A stretch of 33,289 nt of DNA from a virus: the IMG/VR virus record IMGVR_UViG_3300025879_001511, positions 1 to 33,289 of that record. One strand, written 5' to 3'. The notes beneath the pieces are model-generated. The model saw only the letters and a program-made list of their open reading frames with translations, did not search any database and was not told the DNA's origin. Shown here one piece after another: positions 18,501 to 26,669 of the stretch. How positions within the stretch are numbered: the stretch's first letter is position 1; each line of letters opens with the position of its first letter. The translations under genes were made by a program, and so were the position numbers.

Positions 18501-21500
18501 TTAACAGACGTTACAGTTACGGGTGGTACATATAATGATAGTACCCAAACACTAAGTTTAACAAAATCTGATGGTAACACGGTAAGCGTTACGGGATTTG
18601 CAATAGAATCAGTTAAATTTACGACCGGTGCGACGTTTAATAACAGTAATGGGGTAATTACATTTACCAATAACGATGCAACCACATACAATGTTGATAT
18701 AGATGGTAGATACTTAACTGGATATACGGAAACAGATACGTTAGAGACTGTGACCGGAAGAGGGGCCGTAACTTCGACATCGGTTAGATTCCAAAACGAT
18801 TTAAACTATTTTGGGTTTAATAACGTAACTAATGAAGCTGAAATAGTTATAAATACAGGTAATTTTGGTAGTCCCCAAATTGGCTTTACGGAAAACGGAG
18901 ATGCTTCTTGGGCTATAGGGGTGGATGACCAAGATAATAACTTTAAAATTCATGGGGTAGAATCCGCGGCAATACCAACAATAGATAATCTTACTACACC
19001 TCTATTTGAAGTAACAACCGCAGCCGGAACCGCTTATTTAAACGGTAGTAGAATATTTTATGATGGGTATCACCCAAATGCGGATAAGTGGACCACAGCA
19101 AGGACAATATCTTTAACGGGAGAGGCAAGTGGGTCTATAAGTTTAGATGGTACATCAAACGTTTCTATAAACGTAACACTTGATGATAACGCACTTAATA
19201 ATAGATATGTTCAGATAGGTAGTAGATTTAGTGGGGATGCGAGTTCGATTACGGAAACTAGTTACCGTTTATGGGATGTAAGCACTAGTACCGACAAACC
19301 GTTAGATGCTGCAGACGGGTTGATATTGACGGGTTATTGGGATAGTTCTAATTGGGCCACACAACAATACCACGATTTTCATACGAATAATTTATATTTA
19401 CGTAGTAAACAGAGTGGTACGTGGCAATCTACGTGGGATAAGGTCTATCATGATACCTACCACCCATATTCGGACAATGCAGGACTATTAGATAATATAG
19501 ACTCAAGTCAATTCTTAAGGAGTGACGCTGACGATTCATTTACCGGAAACTTAACAACTGGTGCAAATAACCATATAACTTTTGGACCTAATACAACTTG
19601 GGGTTCGTATTTAAGGGTTGGTGGAAATGGGTATACCGCCACAGGGACCGAAATGGCAAGTGTTGTGACCACAGACGGTAATTTACATTTAGATGCTGCG
19701 GATTCCGATAACGCTATATACCTAAACTATTATGCGGGAACAACAGGTATAATGTTTGGTAATGGTGATACAGGGATAAGGGCTAGAATGGATTCAAACG
19801 GGAATCTTTATAGGGCAACGACCACAACCAATATTGTTGACACATACCTACATACTGGTAATTACACTTCCACCTTAGATAATAGGTATGTAAATAAGGC
19901 TGGTGACACAATGACGGGTGACCTTACCTTAAGTAGTTCCGGACAGGGGTGGTTAAAAGGTTATGATCCATACCATTCTATTAAATTTAGAGCGGGTACT
20001 GATAATAAAACAGAATATTACGAATATGGTGGTACATTAGCGGCGGGTCTGGGTCATAAATTCTTTACAGGGGGTACCACGGCTCAGACACTAAAATTAC
20101 AAATTGCAGACGACGGATCGTATTTTACAGGTAATTTAGGTATCGGAACTAACGGACCTGACACCAAGGTACATATATATGAAGAATCGGCATCTCCGGT
20201 GTTACTTACCTTACATAATAAGCAGAATGACATAGTTTCAAACGGTACCCAAGGAAATTTTATTGATTTTAAAATGACTGATGGTAATGCTACTTATACT
20301 CCACAGGCTAGAATCGGTATGATTGTGGAAGATTCCGATGGGGATGGTGGTGTGATTAGTGAAGGAACAGGAAATTTTGTTGTATATACGGGTGAAGGTA
20401 CAAATAGTGCGGGTGATGGTATATTAACAGAGAGACTTAGAGTTACCGATAAAGGTAAAGTTAAAACAACCGACTCAGTAATTGTTAATAATAGGTCGGC
20501 ACTATCTATATTACATTGGTCGAGCACCACCACTTCAACAGGAGCAATAAAAATAACAATTCCTGGTTCTCACGGAGGTAATTGGTCTATGATGGTACTT
20601 CGTATCACAACCTACGAATATAATTCAAATAACCATACGGTTTATTACGTGTCCGGTCATGATTGGACATCGGGGTGGTATAATAATGGGGTTACTAAAA
20701 ATGGTGATAGTGATAAAAACATTAGTTTAGGATACGATACCAACAAAGACTATATAATTGTTGGGGACGTTAGTTCTACTTGGGCTTATGGTCACGTTAC
20801 AGTTGATGTAATTGCACATCCGTCATTCTACAATACATCTATGGATATCTCTAAGGGTTGGGAAATAACCCAAACCACAAGTGTTGCGGGAATAACGATA
20901 AATAATGTAACCAACAGAAAGGTACTTACGACATCCGACGAAGGTAGTGGTAATGGGATAGACTCAGATACTATAGATGGGTTACAAGCATCCCAATTCT
21001 TAAGGAGTGACGCTGACGACGCTACGGGATCCACAGTAAAGACTTGGTTACGAGGGGCTATCGATGCGGGTAGTGCCGCAACATTACAAATTAACGGTTT
21101 CCAAAGAACCGGTAACATATACCTACACGACGGAGGTAACGCACCAAACACATCAAGAGCGTCAGATTATATAAATAACCAATCGGGGGATTTATATTGG
21201 AATAAAGATGGTACGGGACAAGGAAAGGTATGGACTAGTTTAAACGATGGTTCGGGGTCAGGTTTAGACTCGGATACTGTTGATGGGTTACAAGCATCAC
21301 AGTTTTTAAGAAGTGATCAGACCGACACAATGACGGGTCACATAAATATGGCCGATAATTTTGTAATTAATAGACCATTTGCGATGATAGAAAATGCATC
21401 ACCGCAATGGATTTTATTATGTGCAAATGCTGGTGGTAACGACGTCAACGGTACTATCTCCATAGATAGAACTAGTGGTAATTACCAAGCGGCTCAAGTT

Positions 21501-22127
21501 AATGTGATAGTTACATCTGGATCGTCCACAATGTTTGGGGGTACGTTATCCACACTCCAAGTCCTACAACAAGGGGAGGATTATAGGTTAGTTTCTGTTA
21601 CATATGGGGGTATTAACTATATAGCAATAAAATATAGCGGTAACACGTACCCAATGACGACACCAGCAAAATTTACGGGTAGAATTGTTGATAGTACGGG
21701 TAACGCCTTTACAGTTGTTAATACAGGTATAACTAATGAAACTCAATTCGGAGGTAATAGTGAGGCATATTATGAAGTTGATAACTTCAATATAATGGGT
21801 AACATGAATGTTTCAGGTGAGGTGACGGCATATTATTCTTCAGATAGTAGATTAAAGAAAAATACCACAGAAATGGTCGGTGTCTTAGATAAATTAAAAA
21901 ACATCGGGGGTTATACATTTGAGTGGGACGAAACAAAACAAAATGTCCATAAAGGTAATGATATCGGTGTAATTGCACAAGAAATAGAAAGTGAATTCCC
22001 CGAATTAGTTGTTGAACGAGATAATGGGTATAAGGCGGTTAAATATGAAAAATTAACGGCAGTATTAATACAAGCATTAAAGGAACAACAAATACAAATA
22101 GATGAGTTGAAATCAAAGTTAAAATAA
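15528..22127 (+). CDS. Giant tail fibre / receptor-binding protein with C-terminal S74 intramolecular chaperone
   Basis: The 2199-residue protein is a trimeric-fibre type. It has an N-terminal ITGSLSVSAS…VTGT region that looks like repeated beta segments. Next come heptad-like NRLNSIETKTGS repeats (about residues 220-445, likely coiled coil), at least four YTTGATFN…TFTRNDGDTYTVD units, and three SQFLRSD segments. The C-terminal ~95 residues form an S74 peptidase/chaperone domain: SDSRLKKN at 2105-2112 gives the Ser2105-Lys2110 dyad, followed by GVIAQE, VKYEKL and a final leucine-rich helix. S74 domains trimerise the fibre and then cut themselves off just before the serine, here between 2104 and 2105. 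It probably binds host surface glycans. It is followed directly by a terminator. Confidence 0.92.
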   Translation: MKIFDPHITGSLSVSASANIQGDLHVTGTIYGNAQITGQVDNAISASHASKYLLTSSFNDRVGTLATTGSNIFTEDQIISGSIFPSKTDTYDLGSPSKQWRDLFLSSGSLYINGQQVLSTTGDELRITTDAGESLKLIETDSDTITLQTENGDITLTTSGNGNIELDAPIQIAAGNKIISSDGNSIVFGDGLVISGSIEILGTVDGVDVSTLQSTFNTYTSSNNTTNTTQNNRLNSIETETGSLDGRITTIEGGLEFTGSNVTVKGNLLVKGTETRVNSTTVDISDNIISLNGSGASSAGIEVRDVTSPGLQSGSFIWDSTNNRWVGGPKGSEERFLTNTDLTGLDGRLDSLEIKTGSLDTTNTTQNNRLNSIETKTGSIETVNNTQNNRLSSLETKTGSLDGDISTLDGRLDSLEIKTGSIETVNTTQNNRLVSIESKTGSYITGYTETDPIFTASPSAGITTTNINNWNTSYGWGDHSIEGYLKTYNDEYTTGATFNSGNGVITFTRNDGDTYTVDVDGRYLTSFTETDTLDSVTDRGATTTNDISVGDLLSTHQSEDNATTKGEMLSYAVAKFKPHSTNSGTLAIAQVDNGNSVGLQFTNGAGTSNWDMSLQPFGGNVGINKVDPQGSLHVYSGTSERFLISGDVHIQGSTDLNINGNSRRLSFTSGTGTIRTTTENSLYLQTNSTTAITIDSSQNVTLNNDLIVSKGTTTKQAHHSLYIGGDGLASNDASIYIGNRGDGTGYGYEFYYYGVGSGNDNKLIIRSENLGSPVDMLTFNANGTATFANTITSIGGNSTNWNTAYEWGNHASVGYLTSYNNEYTTGATFNTGNGIITFTRNDGDTYTVDIDNRYLQLDGGTLTGDLTLSGVTPQINFNGTSDAGIDMAIKATPEGLDFYEPEDVNKIHFQILDDIGVNAVFGLQVGGTNVITSSRVLQNVSGNISMFTNDSNYLTAEDEEYTTGATFNGSNGIITFTRNDGDTYTVDISSTLTDVTVTGGTYNDSTQTLSLTKSDGNTVSVTGFAIESVKFTTGATFNNSNGVITFTNNDATTYNVDIDGRYLTGYTETDTLETVTGRGAVTSTSVRFQNDLNYFGFNNVTNEAEIVINTGNFGSPQIGFTENGDASWAIGVDDQDNNFKIHGVESAAIPTIDNLTTPLFEVTTAAGTAYLNGSRIFYDGYHPNADKWTTARTISLTGEASGSISLDGTSNVSINVTLDDNALNNRYVQIGSRFSGDASSITETSYRLWDVSTSTDKPLDAADGLILTGYWDSSNWATQQYHDFHTNNLYLRSKQSGTWQSTWDKVYHDTYHPYSDNAGLLDNIDSSQFLRSDADDSFTGNLTTGANNHITFGPNTTWGSYLRVGGNGYTATGTEMASVVTTDGNLHLDAADSDNAIYLNYYAGTTGIMFGNGDTGIRARMDSNGNLYRATTTTNIVDTYLHTGNYTSTLDNRYVNKAGDTMTGDLTLSSSGQGWLKGYDPYHSIKFRAGTDNKTEYYEYGGTLAAGLGHKFFTGGTTAQTLKLQIADDGSYFTGNLGIGTNGPDTKVHIYEESASPVLLTLHNKQNDIVSNGTQGNFIDFKMTDGNATYTPQARIGMIVEDSDGDGGVISEGTGNFVVYTGEGTNSAGDGILTERLRVTDKGKVKTTDSVIVNNRSALSILHWSSTTTSTGAIKITIPGSHGGNWSMMVLRITTYEYNSNNHTVYYVSGHDWTSGWYNNGVTKNGDSDKNISLGYDTNKDYIIVGDVSSTWAYGHVTVDVIAHPSFYNTSMDISKGWEITQTTSVAGITINNVTNRKVLTTSDEGSGNGIDSDTIDGLQASQFLRSDADDATGSTVKTWLRGAIDAGSAATLQINGFQRTGNIYLHDGGNAPNTSRASDYINNQSGDLYWNKDGTGQGKVWTSLNDGSGSGLDSDTVDGLQASQFLRSDQTDTMTGHINMADNFVINRPFAMIENASPQWILLCANAGGNDVNGTISIDRTSGNYQAAQVNVIVTSGSSTMFGGTLSTLQVLQQGEDYRLVSVTYGGINYIAIKYSGNTYPMTTPAKFTGRIVDSTGNAFTVVNTGITNETQFGGNSEAYYEVDNFNIMGNMNVSGEVTAYYSSDSRLKKNTTEMVGVLDKLKNIGGYTFEWDETKQNVHKGNDIGVIAQEIESEFPELVVERDNGYKAVKYEKLTAVLIQALKEQQIQIDELKSKLK
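17001..18717 (+). repeat. Four coding repeats of a ~33-residue beta unit within the tail fibre
   Basis: Units begin near 17001, 17994, 18408 and 18618, each reading [YF]TTGATFN-x(2)-NG-[VI]-ITFT-x-N-D-x(2)-TY-x-VD. Copies two and three share a stretch of over 30 identical bases near 18047 and 18457, and a separate stretch of over 20 bases recurs near 19509 and 20994 (SQFLRSDADD). Such identity suggests recent duplication or gene conversion. Confidence 0.75.
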
Positions 22128-22153
22128 TAATAAACTTTAATAACATTTAGTAA

Positions 22154-22184
22154 CCCTCACATTTTTGTGGGGGTTTTTTATTTT
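22154..22184 (+). terminator. Rho-independent terminator after the tail fibre
   Basis: A 7-bp stem (CCCTCAC at 22154-22160 with GTGGGGG at 22167-22173, one T-G pair) and a six-base loop are followed by TTTTTTATTTT. It lies 26 bases past the fibre stop and separates the fibre from the next transcription unit. Confidence 0.85.
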
Positions 22185-22202
22185 AAAAAAAGTAATAAAA
22201 TG

Positions 22203-22233
22203 TTTGGTACATTAAATATAATGACTATATTTG
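22203..22233 (+). promoter_or_regulatory. Bacteroidota-type promoter (TTTG, 19 bases, TATATTTG)
   Basis: TTTG at 22203-22206 and TATATTTG at 22226-22233 match the -33 TTTG and -7 TAnnTTTG elements of Bacteroidetes sigma-ABfA promoters with a 19-base spacer. The start codon of the metallophosphoesterase follows 25 bases downstream. It lies directly after the terminator, where a new transcript is expected. This is the strongest host clue in the window. Confidence 0.6.
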
Positions 22234-22258
22234 TAAAAAATTATACTAAAGAACGGTC

Positions 22259-23008
22259 ATGAAAATTACATTAAACAAAGGACAAAAGATATTCTTCACC
22301 TCAGACACACATTTCCACCACACAAATATTTGTTACGGTGTTTCTAAATGGGCGGATGAGAGAACGTGTAGAATGTTTGACACATTAGAAGAAATGGATT
22401 CTAAAATTGTGGAAAACATTAACTCCGTTGTTGGTGAAAATGACATTCTTATACATTTGGGGGATTGGTCATTTGGTGGGTCAGATCAAATATGGAATTT
22501 CAGAAAACAAATTAAATGTAAGAACATTCATTTGATATTAGGTAACCACGATCACCATATTGCAGGGGATAAAGTTATACCAAACGCACATAGTGGTGAC
22601 GTTACCATAGATGGACCAAACCCAAATACATACGGGGATGATAGAGATAAGTTATTTGATGTACACTTCAAAGATTTATTTGAATCAGTTTCAAATTACA
22701 GAATGTTAACCGTATCAATACCACAAGGTAGTTTTGAGGGTAAGCAGATGAAGAACGCTAAATTTAGATTTGTTCTTTGTCACTTTCCAATAGCATCTTG
22801 GCATGATATGAACCAAGGAGTAATCCATTTACATGGACATATTCATACCCCAAACGAACATAAAATTGGACCAGGTAAAATGATGGATGTTGGTATTGAT
22901 GGGAGTTTAGATTTCAAACCATATGAATTGAATGAGATTTTACAATTAATGAAAGGTCAACCTATTAAAGGGTTACTACAACACGAATACGATCACCACG
23001 GTGAATAA
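22259..23008 (+). CDS. Calcineurin-like metallophosphoesterase
   Basis: All metal-binding blocks are present: SDTHFHH (D16, H18), HLGDWSFGG, ILGNHDHH, CHFPIASWHD and HLHGHIHT. The 249 residues are normal for the phage and bacterial cytoplasmic branch. Such enzymes hydrolyse phosphomonoesters or phosphodiesters with two metal ions, and phage members often work on nucleotides or nucleic-acid ends. It is first in a new transcription unit behind the promoter at 22203, and the next gene is a tRNA nucleotidyltransferase, so a role in RNA end chemistry is possible (2',3'-cyclic phosphate removal is one guess). There is no Shine-Dalgarno site before the ATG. Confidence 0.85.
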   Translation: MKITLNKGQKIFFTSDTHFHHTNICYGVSKWADERTCRMFDTLEEMDSKIVENINSVVGENDILIHLGDWSFGGSDQIWNFRKQIKCKNIHLILGNHDHHIAGDKVIPNAHSGDVTIDGPNPNTYGDDRDKLFDVHFKDLFESVSNYRMLTVSIPQGSFEGKQMKNAKFRFVLCHFPIASWHDMNQGVIHLHGHIHTPNEHKIGPGKMMDVGIDGSLDFKPYELNEILQLMKGQPIKGLLQHEYDHHGE

Positions 23009-23016
23009 AATATATT

Positions 23017-23754
23017 ATGGAACAGTTATATAAAGTAGGTGGGTGTATTAGAGATAATATACTCGGTTTAGATTCAAAAGACATTGACTTTACGTTCGTA
23101 TGTGGTAATTCACAATCGGTAGAGGAAGGTTGGGGTGAAATGGTCACATGGTTAATGGAACACGATTTCGAGATATTCCTACAGACACCTGAATGTTTTA
23201 CAATTAGAGCTAAATTCCCAAAGGGACACCAATACGATGGTTTGGTTGCTGATTTTGTGATGGCAAGAAAAGAGGTTGGATATGTAGAAGGTACCCGTAG
23301 ACCGATACTTGAACTTGGAACATTGGAGGATGATTTAATTCGTAGAGATTTTACGGTTAATGCACTTGCGGAGGATATTAATGGTAATCTTATTGATTTA
23401 TTCGGTGGGGTTGATGATCTGAAGAAAGGTATTTTAAGAACACCAATCGACCCAACCATAACAATGATGGATGATCCGTTAAGAATTTTAAGGGCATTTA
23501 GATTTTCCTTAACTAAGAAACTTACAATATCTGATGATATTATCTCTGCAATGTCACAGGACGATATCCTTGAAAAATTACACACAACTGTTAGTCAGGA
23601 ACGTATTAGAGAGGAAGTAACCAAAATGATGAAATACGACACCATTAAAACAATGAGATTATTGGTGGATATTGATAGGAATATTATACCGGGAATATTA
23701 GATATAACATTTAAAGACAATATGTGGTTAAAACCAACCACAGAAAAGAAATAA
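23017..23754 (+). CDS. Short class II tRNA nucleotidyltransferase (CCA-adding/poly(A) polymerase-like)
   Basis: The N-terminal catalytic domain is clear: VGGCIRDNILG with GG at 8-9, the metal-binding DID at 22-24, RRDFTVNAL at 109-117, DLFGG and MDDPLRILRAFRF at 151-163, which belongs to the neck. The 245 residues are far shorter than cellular CCA enzymes (~400), ending soon after the neck, so the body and tail domains that hold the tRNA are mostly missing. The seven tRNAs in this window do not encode CCA and would need such an enzyme, so maturation or repair of their 3' ends is the likely job. It sits eight bases after the metallophosphoesterase and shares TAATG with the next gene. Confidence 0.85.
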   Translation: MEQLYKVGGCIRDNILGLDSKDIDFTFVCGNSQSVEEGWGEMVTWLMEHDFEIFLQTPECFTIRAKFPKGHQYDGLVADFVMARKEVGYVEGTRRPILELGTLEDDLIRRDFTVNALAEDINGNLIDLFGGVDDLKKGILRTPIDPTITMMDDPLRILRAFRFSLTKKLTISDDIISAMSQDDILEKLHTTVSQERIREEVTKMMKYDTIKTMRLLVDIDRNIIPGILDITFKDNMWLKPTTEKK

Positions 23755-24356
23755 TGATAAACAACTTAGAACAAATAAAACCACTCTTAAACTTCGAGGA
23801 CGAAGGTGACTTCTATATGTTATATGTACTTAAACGTAAGAAGGACCAACCTGAAGGAGAACGTGATAATCAACAGTCAGTTAGAACTATTAAGACCTAT
23901 AGTATCTCAAGTATTGACTACTTAGAAAAGAGATGGGATGAAATAGTTGGTCTATGTGAGATGTTTAAGGCACGTGCATATATTCATGTACAGAAACAAA
24001 ATCATAATGATGTAAGTCTTAATATGATGGTTGCACTAGCACAAAGAATTCAAGATGGTAACTTTAATCAAAGAAACCTGTTTGATTCGGTGGTTGGTCA
24101 AATTAAAACAAGAGAAAAAAGATGGGTTGTTGATATCGACACAAAAGACACTAAAGAACTTTTAAGGGTTCAACACCATGTTGATTATTGTAGACCCCAT
24201 GGTATAGATAAAATTGAGACGATTATTCCTACTAAAAATGGGTATCATTTAATAACTAAGAAATTCGACATTAAGACTTTTAGTGAGAAGTATCCGGATA
24301 TTGATGTACAAAAGAAAAATCCAACACTATTATATTATCCAAATTCACTAAACTAA
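23754..24356 (+). CDS. Conserved hypothetical protein, 200 residues
   Basis: The start is the ATG at 23754 that overlaps the CCA-enzyme stop (TAATG); an in-frame GTG at 23724 is less likely. The protein has a conserved look: an N-terminal N-L-E-Q-I-K helix, then RAYI near residue 80, WVVDID in the second half, IPTKNGYHLI, and a C-terminal F-S-x-K-Y-P-D-I-D-V segment ending in NPTLLYYPNSL. The acidic DID strand with a later basic/aromatic motif faintly recalls archaeo-eukaryotic primase folds, but that is too weak to use as an assignment. Function unknown; context suggests RNA or nucleotide metabolism. Confidence 0.7.
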   Translation: MINNLEQIKPLLNFEDEGDFYMLYVLKRKKDQPEGERDNQQSVRTIKTYSISSIDYLEKRWDEIVGLCEMFKARAYIHVQKQNHNDVSLNMMVALAQRIQDGNFNQRNLFDSVVGQIKTREKRWVVDIDTKDTKELLRVQHHVDYCRPHGIDKIETIIPTKNGYHLITKKFDIKTFSEKYPDIDVQKKNPTLLYYPNSLN

Positions 24357-24835
24357 TGGGAAAGTTATATAACTTTGATAAAATTAAATGGAAACCTTTT
24401 CAACATAGAATAGGTAACATAAGCGTTACTAATTTTTGGATTGATGAAAGGGGCAATAAGAAACCTCTACAATCTCACTTAGACCATCCAAAATATTCAT
24501 TCTTTGAATTGGTAAAATGGGAAGCAAACAATTATTACGGTAAACTTCAAGAATATCTAGATGATGATTGGGTGGTTTCTTTTGGTGGTGAGTTCTTACA
24601 GAAGGGCGGTACTTCAATTAGTTTAAGTTTTTTTACAAGAAGTCCAGAATCTTGTTATATGTTAGCAATGTGGACTAAATTAGACCATGATGAATGTTCA
24701 CCTGACCTGAAATTTGTTGGTAGTAGACCAATGGATTTAAGCAAAGATGAACAGGCTACCTTTATGGAACTTGCAACACTGGGACAAAAACATATTGAAA
24801 AGGTTCTAAGAAAACGGCAACAGTTAAATGATTAG
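24356..24835 (+). CDS. Hypothetical protein, 159 residues
   Basis: I do not recognise this protein. It is soluble, without signal or membrane segment, rich in aromatic residues (W-K-P-F, W-E-A-N-N-Y-Y, DDDWVVSFGG) and ends in a charged helix with R-K-R-Q-Q. The ATG overlaps the previous stop by one base (TAATG), which supports it as a real gene in the operon. Nothing indicates its role. Confidence 0.6.
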   Translation: MGKLYNFDKIKWKPFQHRIGNISVTNFWIDERGNKKPLQSHLDHPKYSFFELVKWEANNYYGKLQEYLDDDWVVSFGGEFLQKGGTSISLSFFTRSPESCYMLAMWTKLDHDECSPDLKFVGSRPMDLSKDEQATFMELATLGQKHIEKVLRKRQQLND

Positions 24836-24838
24836 ACA

Positions 24839-25261
24839 ATGGGAAAGGAAATAATCAAAAATAGGTATGATGAGGTGTTTACATATACCGACTTAGAAAA
24901 TGGTAATGTGTTATGGGAAGGGTCGTTCTTTTTTTCTCGTCACTCGTATGATAATAATTATGATGAGGCATATAAAGAGTATTATAATGCTGAGTGTATA
25001 CCACCACACGACCACACACTTTCTAAAGGGGAATTTATAAATGAAGTGCATAGGGTTAATGTCGATATTGATGGAAATTACTTGGGACCAAATACCTTAA
25101 TGGAAAGATACGGACATTTAATAACGATCAATAAAGATAAAATAACCATGGTTGACCCATCGGGTGGTCCCTACATGTCAAAAGGACAACCATTTAGAGG
25201 TAGACACATTCAAGAGTTTATCCCCCAACCAACAGGGTATGAGATTGTTTTAAAAAATTAA
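24839..25261 (+). CDS. Hypothetical protein, 140 residues
   Basis: The product is not recognised. It is rich in tyrosine, aspartate and asparagine, contains PPHDHT near the middle and a glycine-rich DPSGGPYMSKGQPFRGRH block near the C-terminus. The start follows the previous stop by three bases, with no Shine-Dalgarno site. Composition and packing are like the neighbouring genes, so it is accepted as real without a function. Confidence 0.55.
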   Translation: MGKEIIKNRYDEVFTYTDLENGNVLWEGSFFFSRHSYDNNYDEAYKEYYNAECIPPHDHTLSKGEFINEVHRVNVDIDGNYLGPNTLMERYGHLITINKDKITMVDPSGGPYMSKGQPFRGRHIQEFIPQPTGYEIVLKN

Positions 25262-25265
25262 TATT

Positions 25266-25805
25266 ATGAGTAAAACTAAAAAACAAATGGAGGGGTTATT
25301 ATCCACCCTACATGGGAATAGGGGTACGGGTAACACGACATTATCATTAAAAGGGGTGGAATCCTTCGATAAAGAACATTTTGTATTATGTAATGATTTG
25401 GTGTCGTTTAAAGGAAAAAAAATAAAAAACAGTAAGTCTTTACCTTTAACACTTAATAACTTAGAAAAGAGTAGAGGGTCACACTTACCCATTTCTGTTG
25501 ATGTCGATGTTTTATCTATAATTATGGATAAGTTACTCCACGAGATTGATAAAAATGAGATAGAGTATATTAGTAGGTTGAAGACTGCAAATGACTACAT
25601 AGATATTGCTAAAGACCTCGCTGAGAGATCGACAACCATTGCTGAGGATCAACAGAGAAAATCAATAAATAGGGGTGAACTACTTATAAAGATATCACAA
25701 ATGAGTTGGTGGGAAAAAATATTTATGTCAAGTACGTTAATCAAACAACTATTTATGTTGGAACTTAAAAACGAAAACAAATATGAAGGCGACGTTAATT
25801 TTTGA
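25266..25805 (+). CDS. Hypothetical protein with a degenerate P-loop-like N-terminus
   Basis: This 179-residue protein is unknown. Near residue 16 it reads LHGNRGTGNTT, which looks like a Walker A motif (GxxGxGKT) but with asparagine in place of the essential lysine. A predicted helical middle (I-D-I-A-K-D-L-A-E-R) precedes a hydrophobic C-terminal part (WWEKIFMSSTLIKQLF) that might touch membrane or pack in a complex. If the ancestor was a P-loop ATPase, this copy has probably lost ATP hydrolysis. Its last 23 bases overlap the next gene. Confidence 0.5.
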   Translation: MSKTKKQMEGLLSTLHGNRGTGNTTLSLKGVESFDKEHFVLCNDLVSFKGKKIKNSKSLPLTLNNLEKSRGSHLPISVDVDVLSIIMDKLLHEIDKNEIEYISRLKTANDYIDIAKDLAERSTTIAEDQQRKSINRGELLIKISQMSWWEKIFMSSTLIKQLFMLELKNENKYEGDVNF

Positions 25806-26007
25806 TCTACCGGAAGACCGTGAAGAATTTGAAACATCATCTAATGCTGGAAAATGGAAATCAGTTGCATGGGAAATGGACCAATGGTTAAGGGGTCAAA
25901 CTAAACACGCTCCTGACGATATGAGTGAAGATAAATACAACACCCTTCTAAGGTGTAGAAAACAACTTAGAGAAATAATAGAAGTGGAAAACTTAAATTT
26001 AGATTAA
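25783..26007 (+). CDS. Conserved small phage protein, 74 residues
   Basis: The pattern MKATLIFDLPEDREEF at the N-terminus, W-E-M-D-Q-W-L-R in the middle and R-K-Q-L-R-E-I at the end is familiar from small conserved proteins of T4-like and other phages, whose function is unknown. No membrane or signal segment. Its ATG lies 23 bases inside the previous gene and it ends three bases before the next. The call as a real gene is firm; function is not assigned. Confidence 0.7.
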   Translation: MKATLIFDLPEDREEFETSSNAGKWKSVAWEMDQWLRGQTKHAPDDMSEDKYNTLLRCRKQLREIIEVENLNLD

Positions 26008-26010
26008 ATT

Positions 26011-26643
26011 ATGGAACCAGAAAAAGATATGTTCGAACAATGGAAAGAAGAGAGAGAATCTCGTCCATGGTATAAAAAAATATGGAATAGTATTTCAATT
26101 AGATGGGAACATGATTGGAAGTATATCCCTAAAGAAACTGTAAGAGGATTAAAAAGTATTTGGTATTGGTTACCAATTATTTGGAAAGATAGAAATTGGG
26201 ATAGTCATTATATTTTTGAAATTCTAAAACACAAACTTAAAACTCAAGCAGATTATATAAGTAAGATGGATAGACATACACGAGCTCAACATGATGCTCG
26301 TAATATGAGGATATGTACAGAATTAATACAAAAAATACAAGATGATTTCTATGAATTAGAACACTCAGATTACCATAAAACTAAACATTGGTTTGAACCT
26401 TGTGAAGATAAAGAGGGTTATTCAACTTGGGAAAGTAGACAATTAGAAGAAAACTTTGATGATTACTTTGCCAAATATCCACTAATCCATAAGAGAGTCC
26501 TAAATGGTGAAGGTCCATTTAAACCAGAAGGTCCAGAAGATAAACAAAGAATTGCAATGAATATTTCACATATAAACCACAAAAGAGCAAGGAAATTACT
26601 CTTCAATATAATGGAAAGTCAAATTGAGGGTTGGTGGGATTAA
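26011..26643 (+). CDS. Conserved hypothetical phage protein, 210 residues
   Basis: A soluble, aromatic-rich protein: the N-terminal half carries W-Y-K-K-I-W and several tryptophans (WKYIPKET, SIWYWLPIIW), the middle helices are basic (T-R-A-Q-H-D-A-R), and HWFEPCED lies before a C-terminal helical end at EGWWD. It resembles conserved phage hypotheticals but I cannot name the family. The start at 26011 follows the previous gene by three bases. No catalytic motif is evident. Confidence 0.65.
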   Translation: MEPEKDMFEQWKEERESRPWYKKIWNSISIRWEHDWKYIPKETVRGLKSIWYWLPIIWKDRNWDSHYIFEILKHKLKTQADYISKMDRHTRAQHDARNMRICTELIQKIQDDFYELEHSDYHKTKHWFEPCEDKEGYSTWESRQLEENFDDYFAKYPLIHKRVLNGEGPFKPEGPEDKQRIAMNISHINHKRARKLLFNIMESQIEGWWD

Positions 26644-26669
26644 TAAATAATTAAATAAAAACAAAAAAT

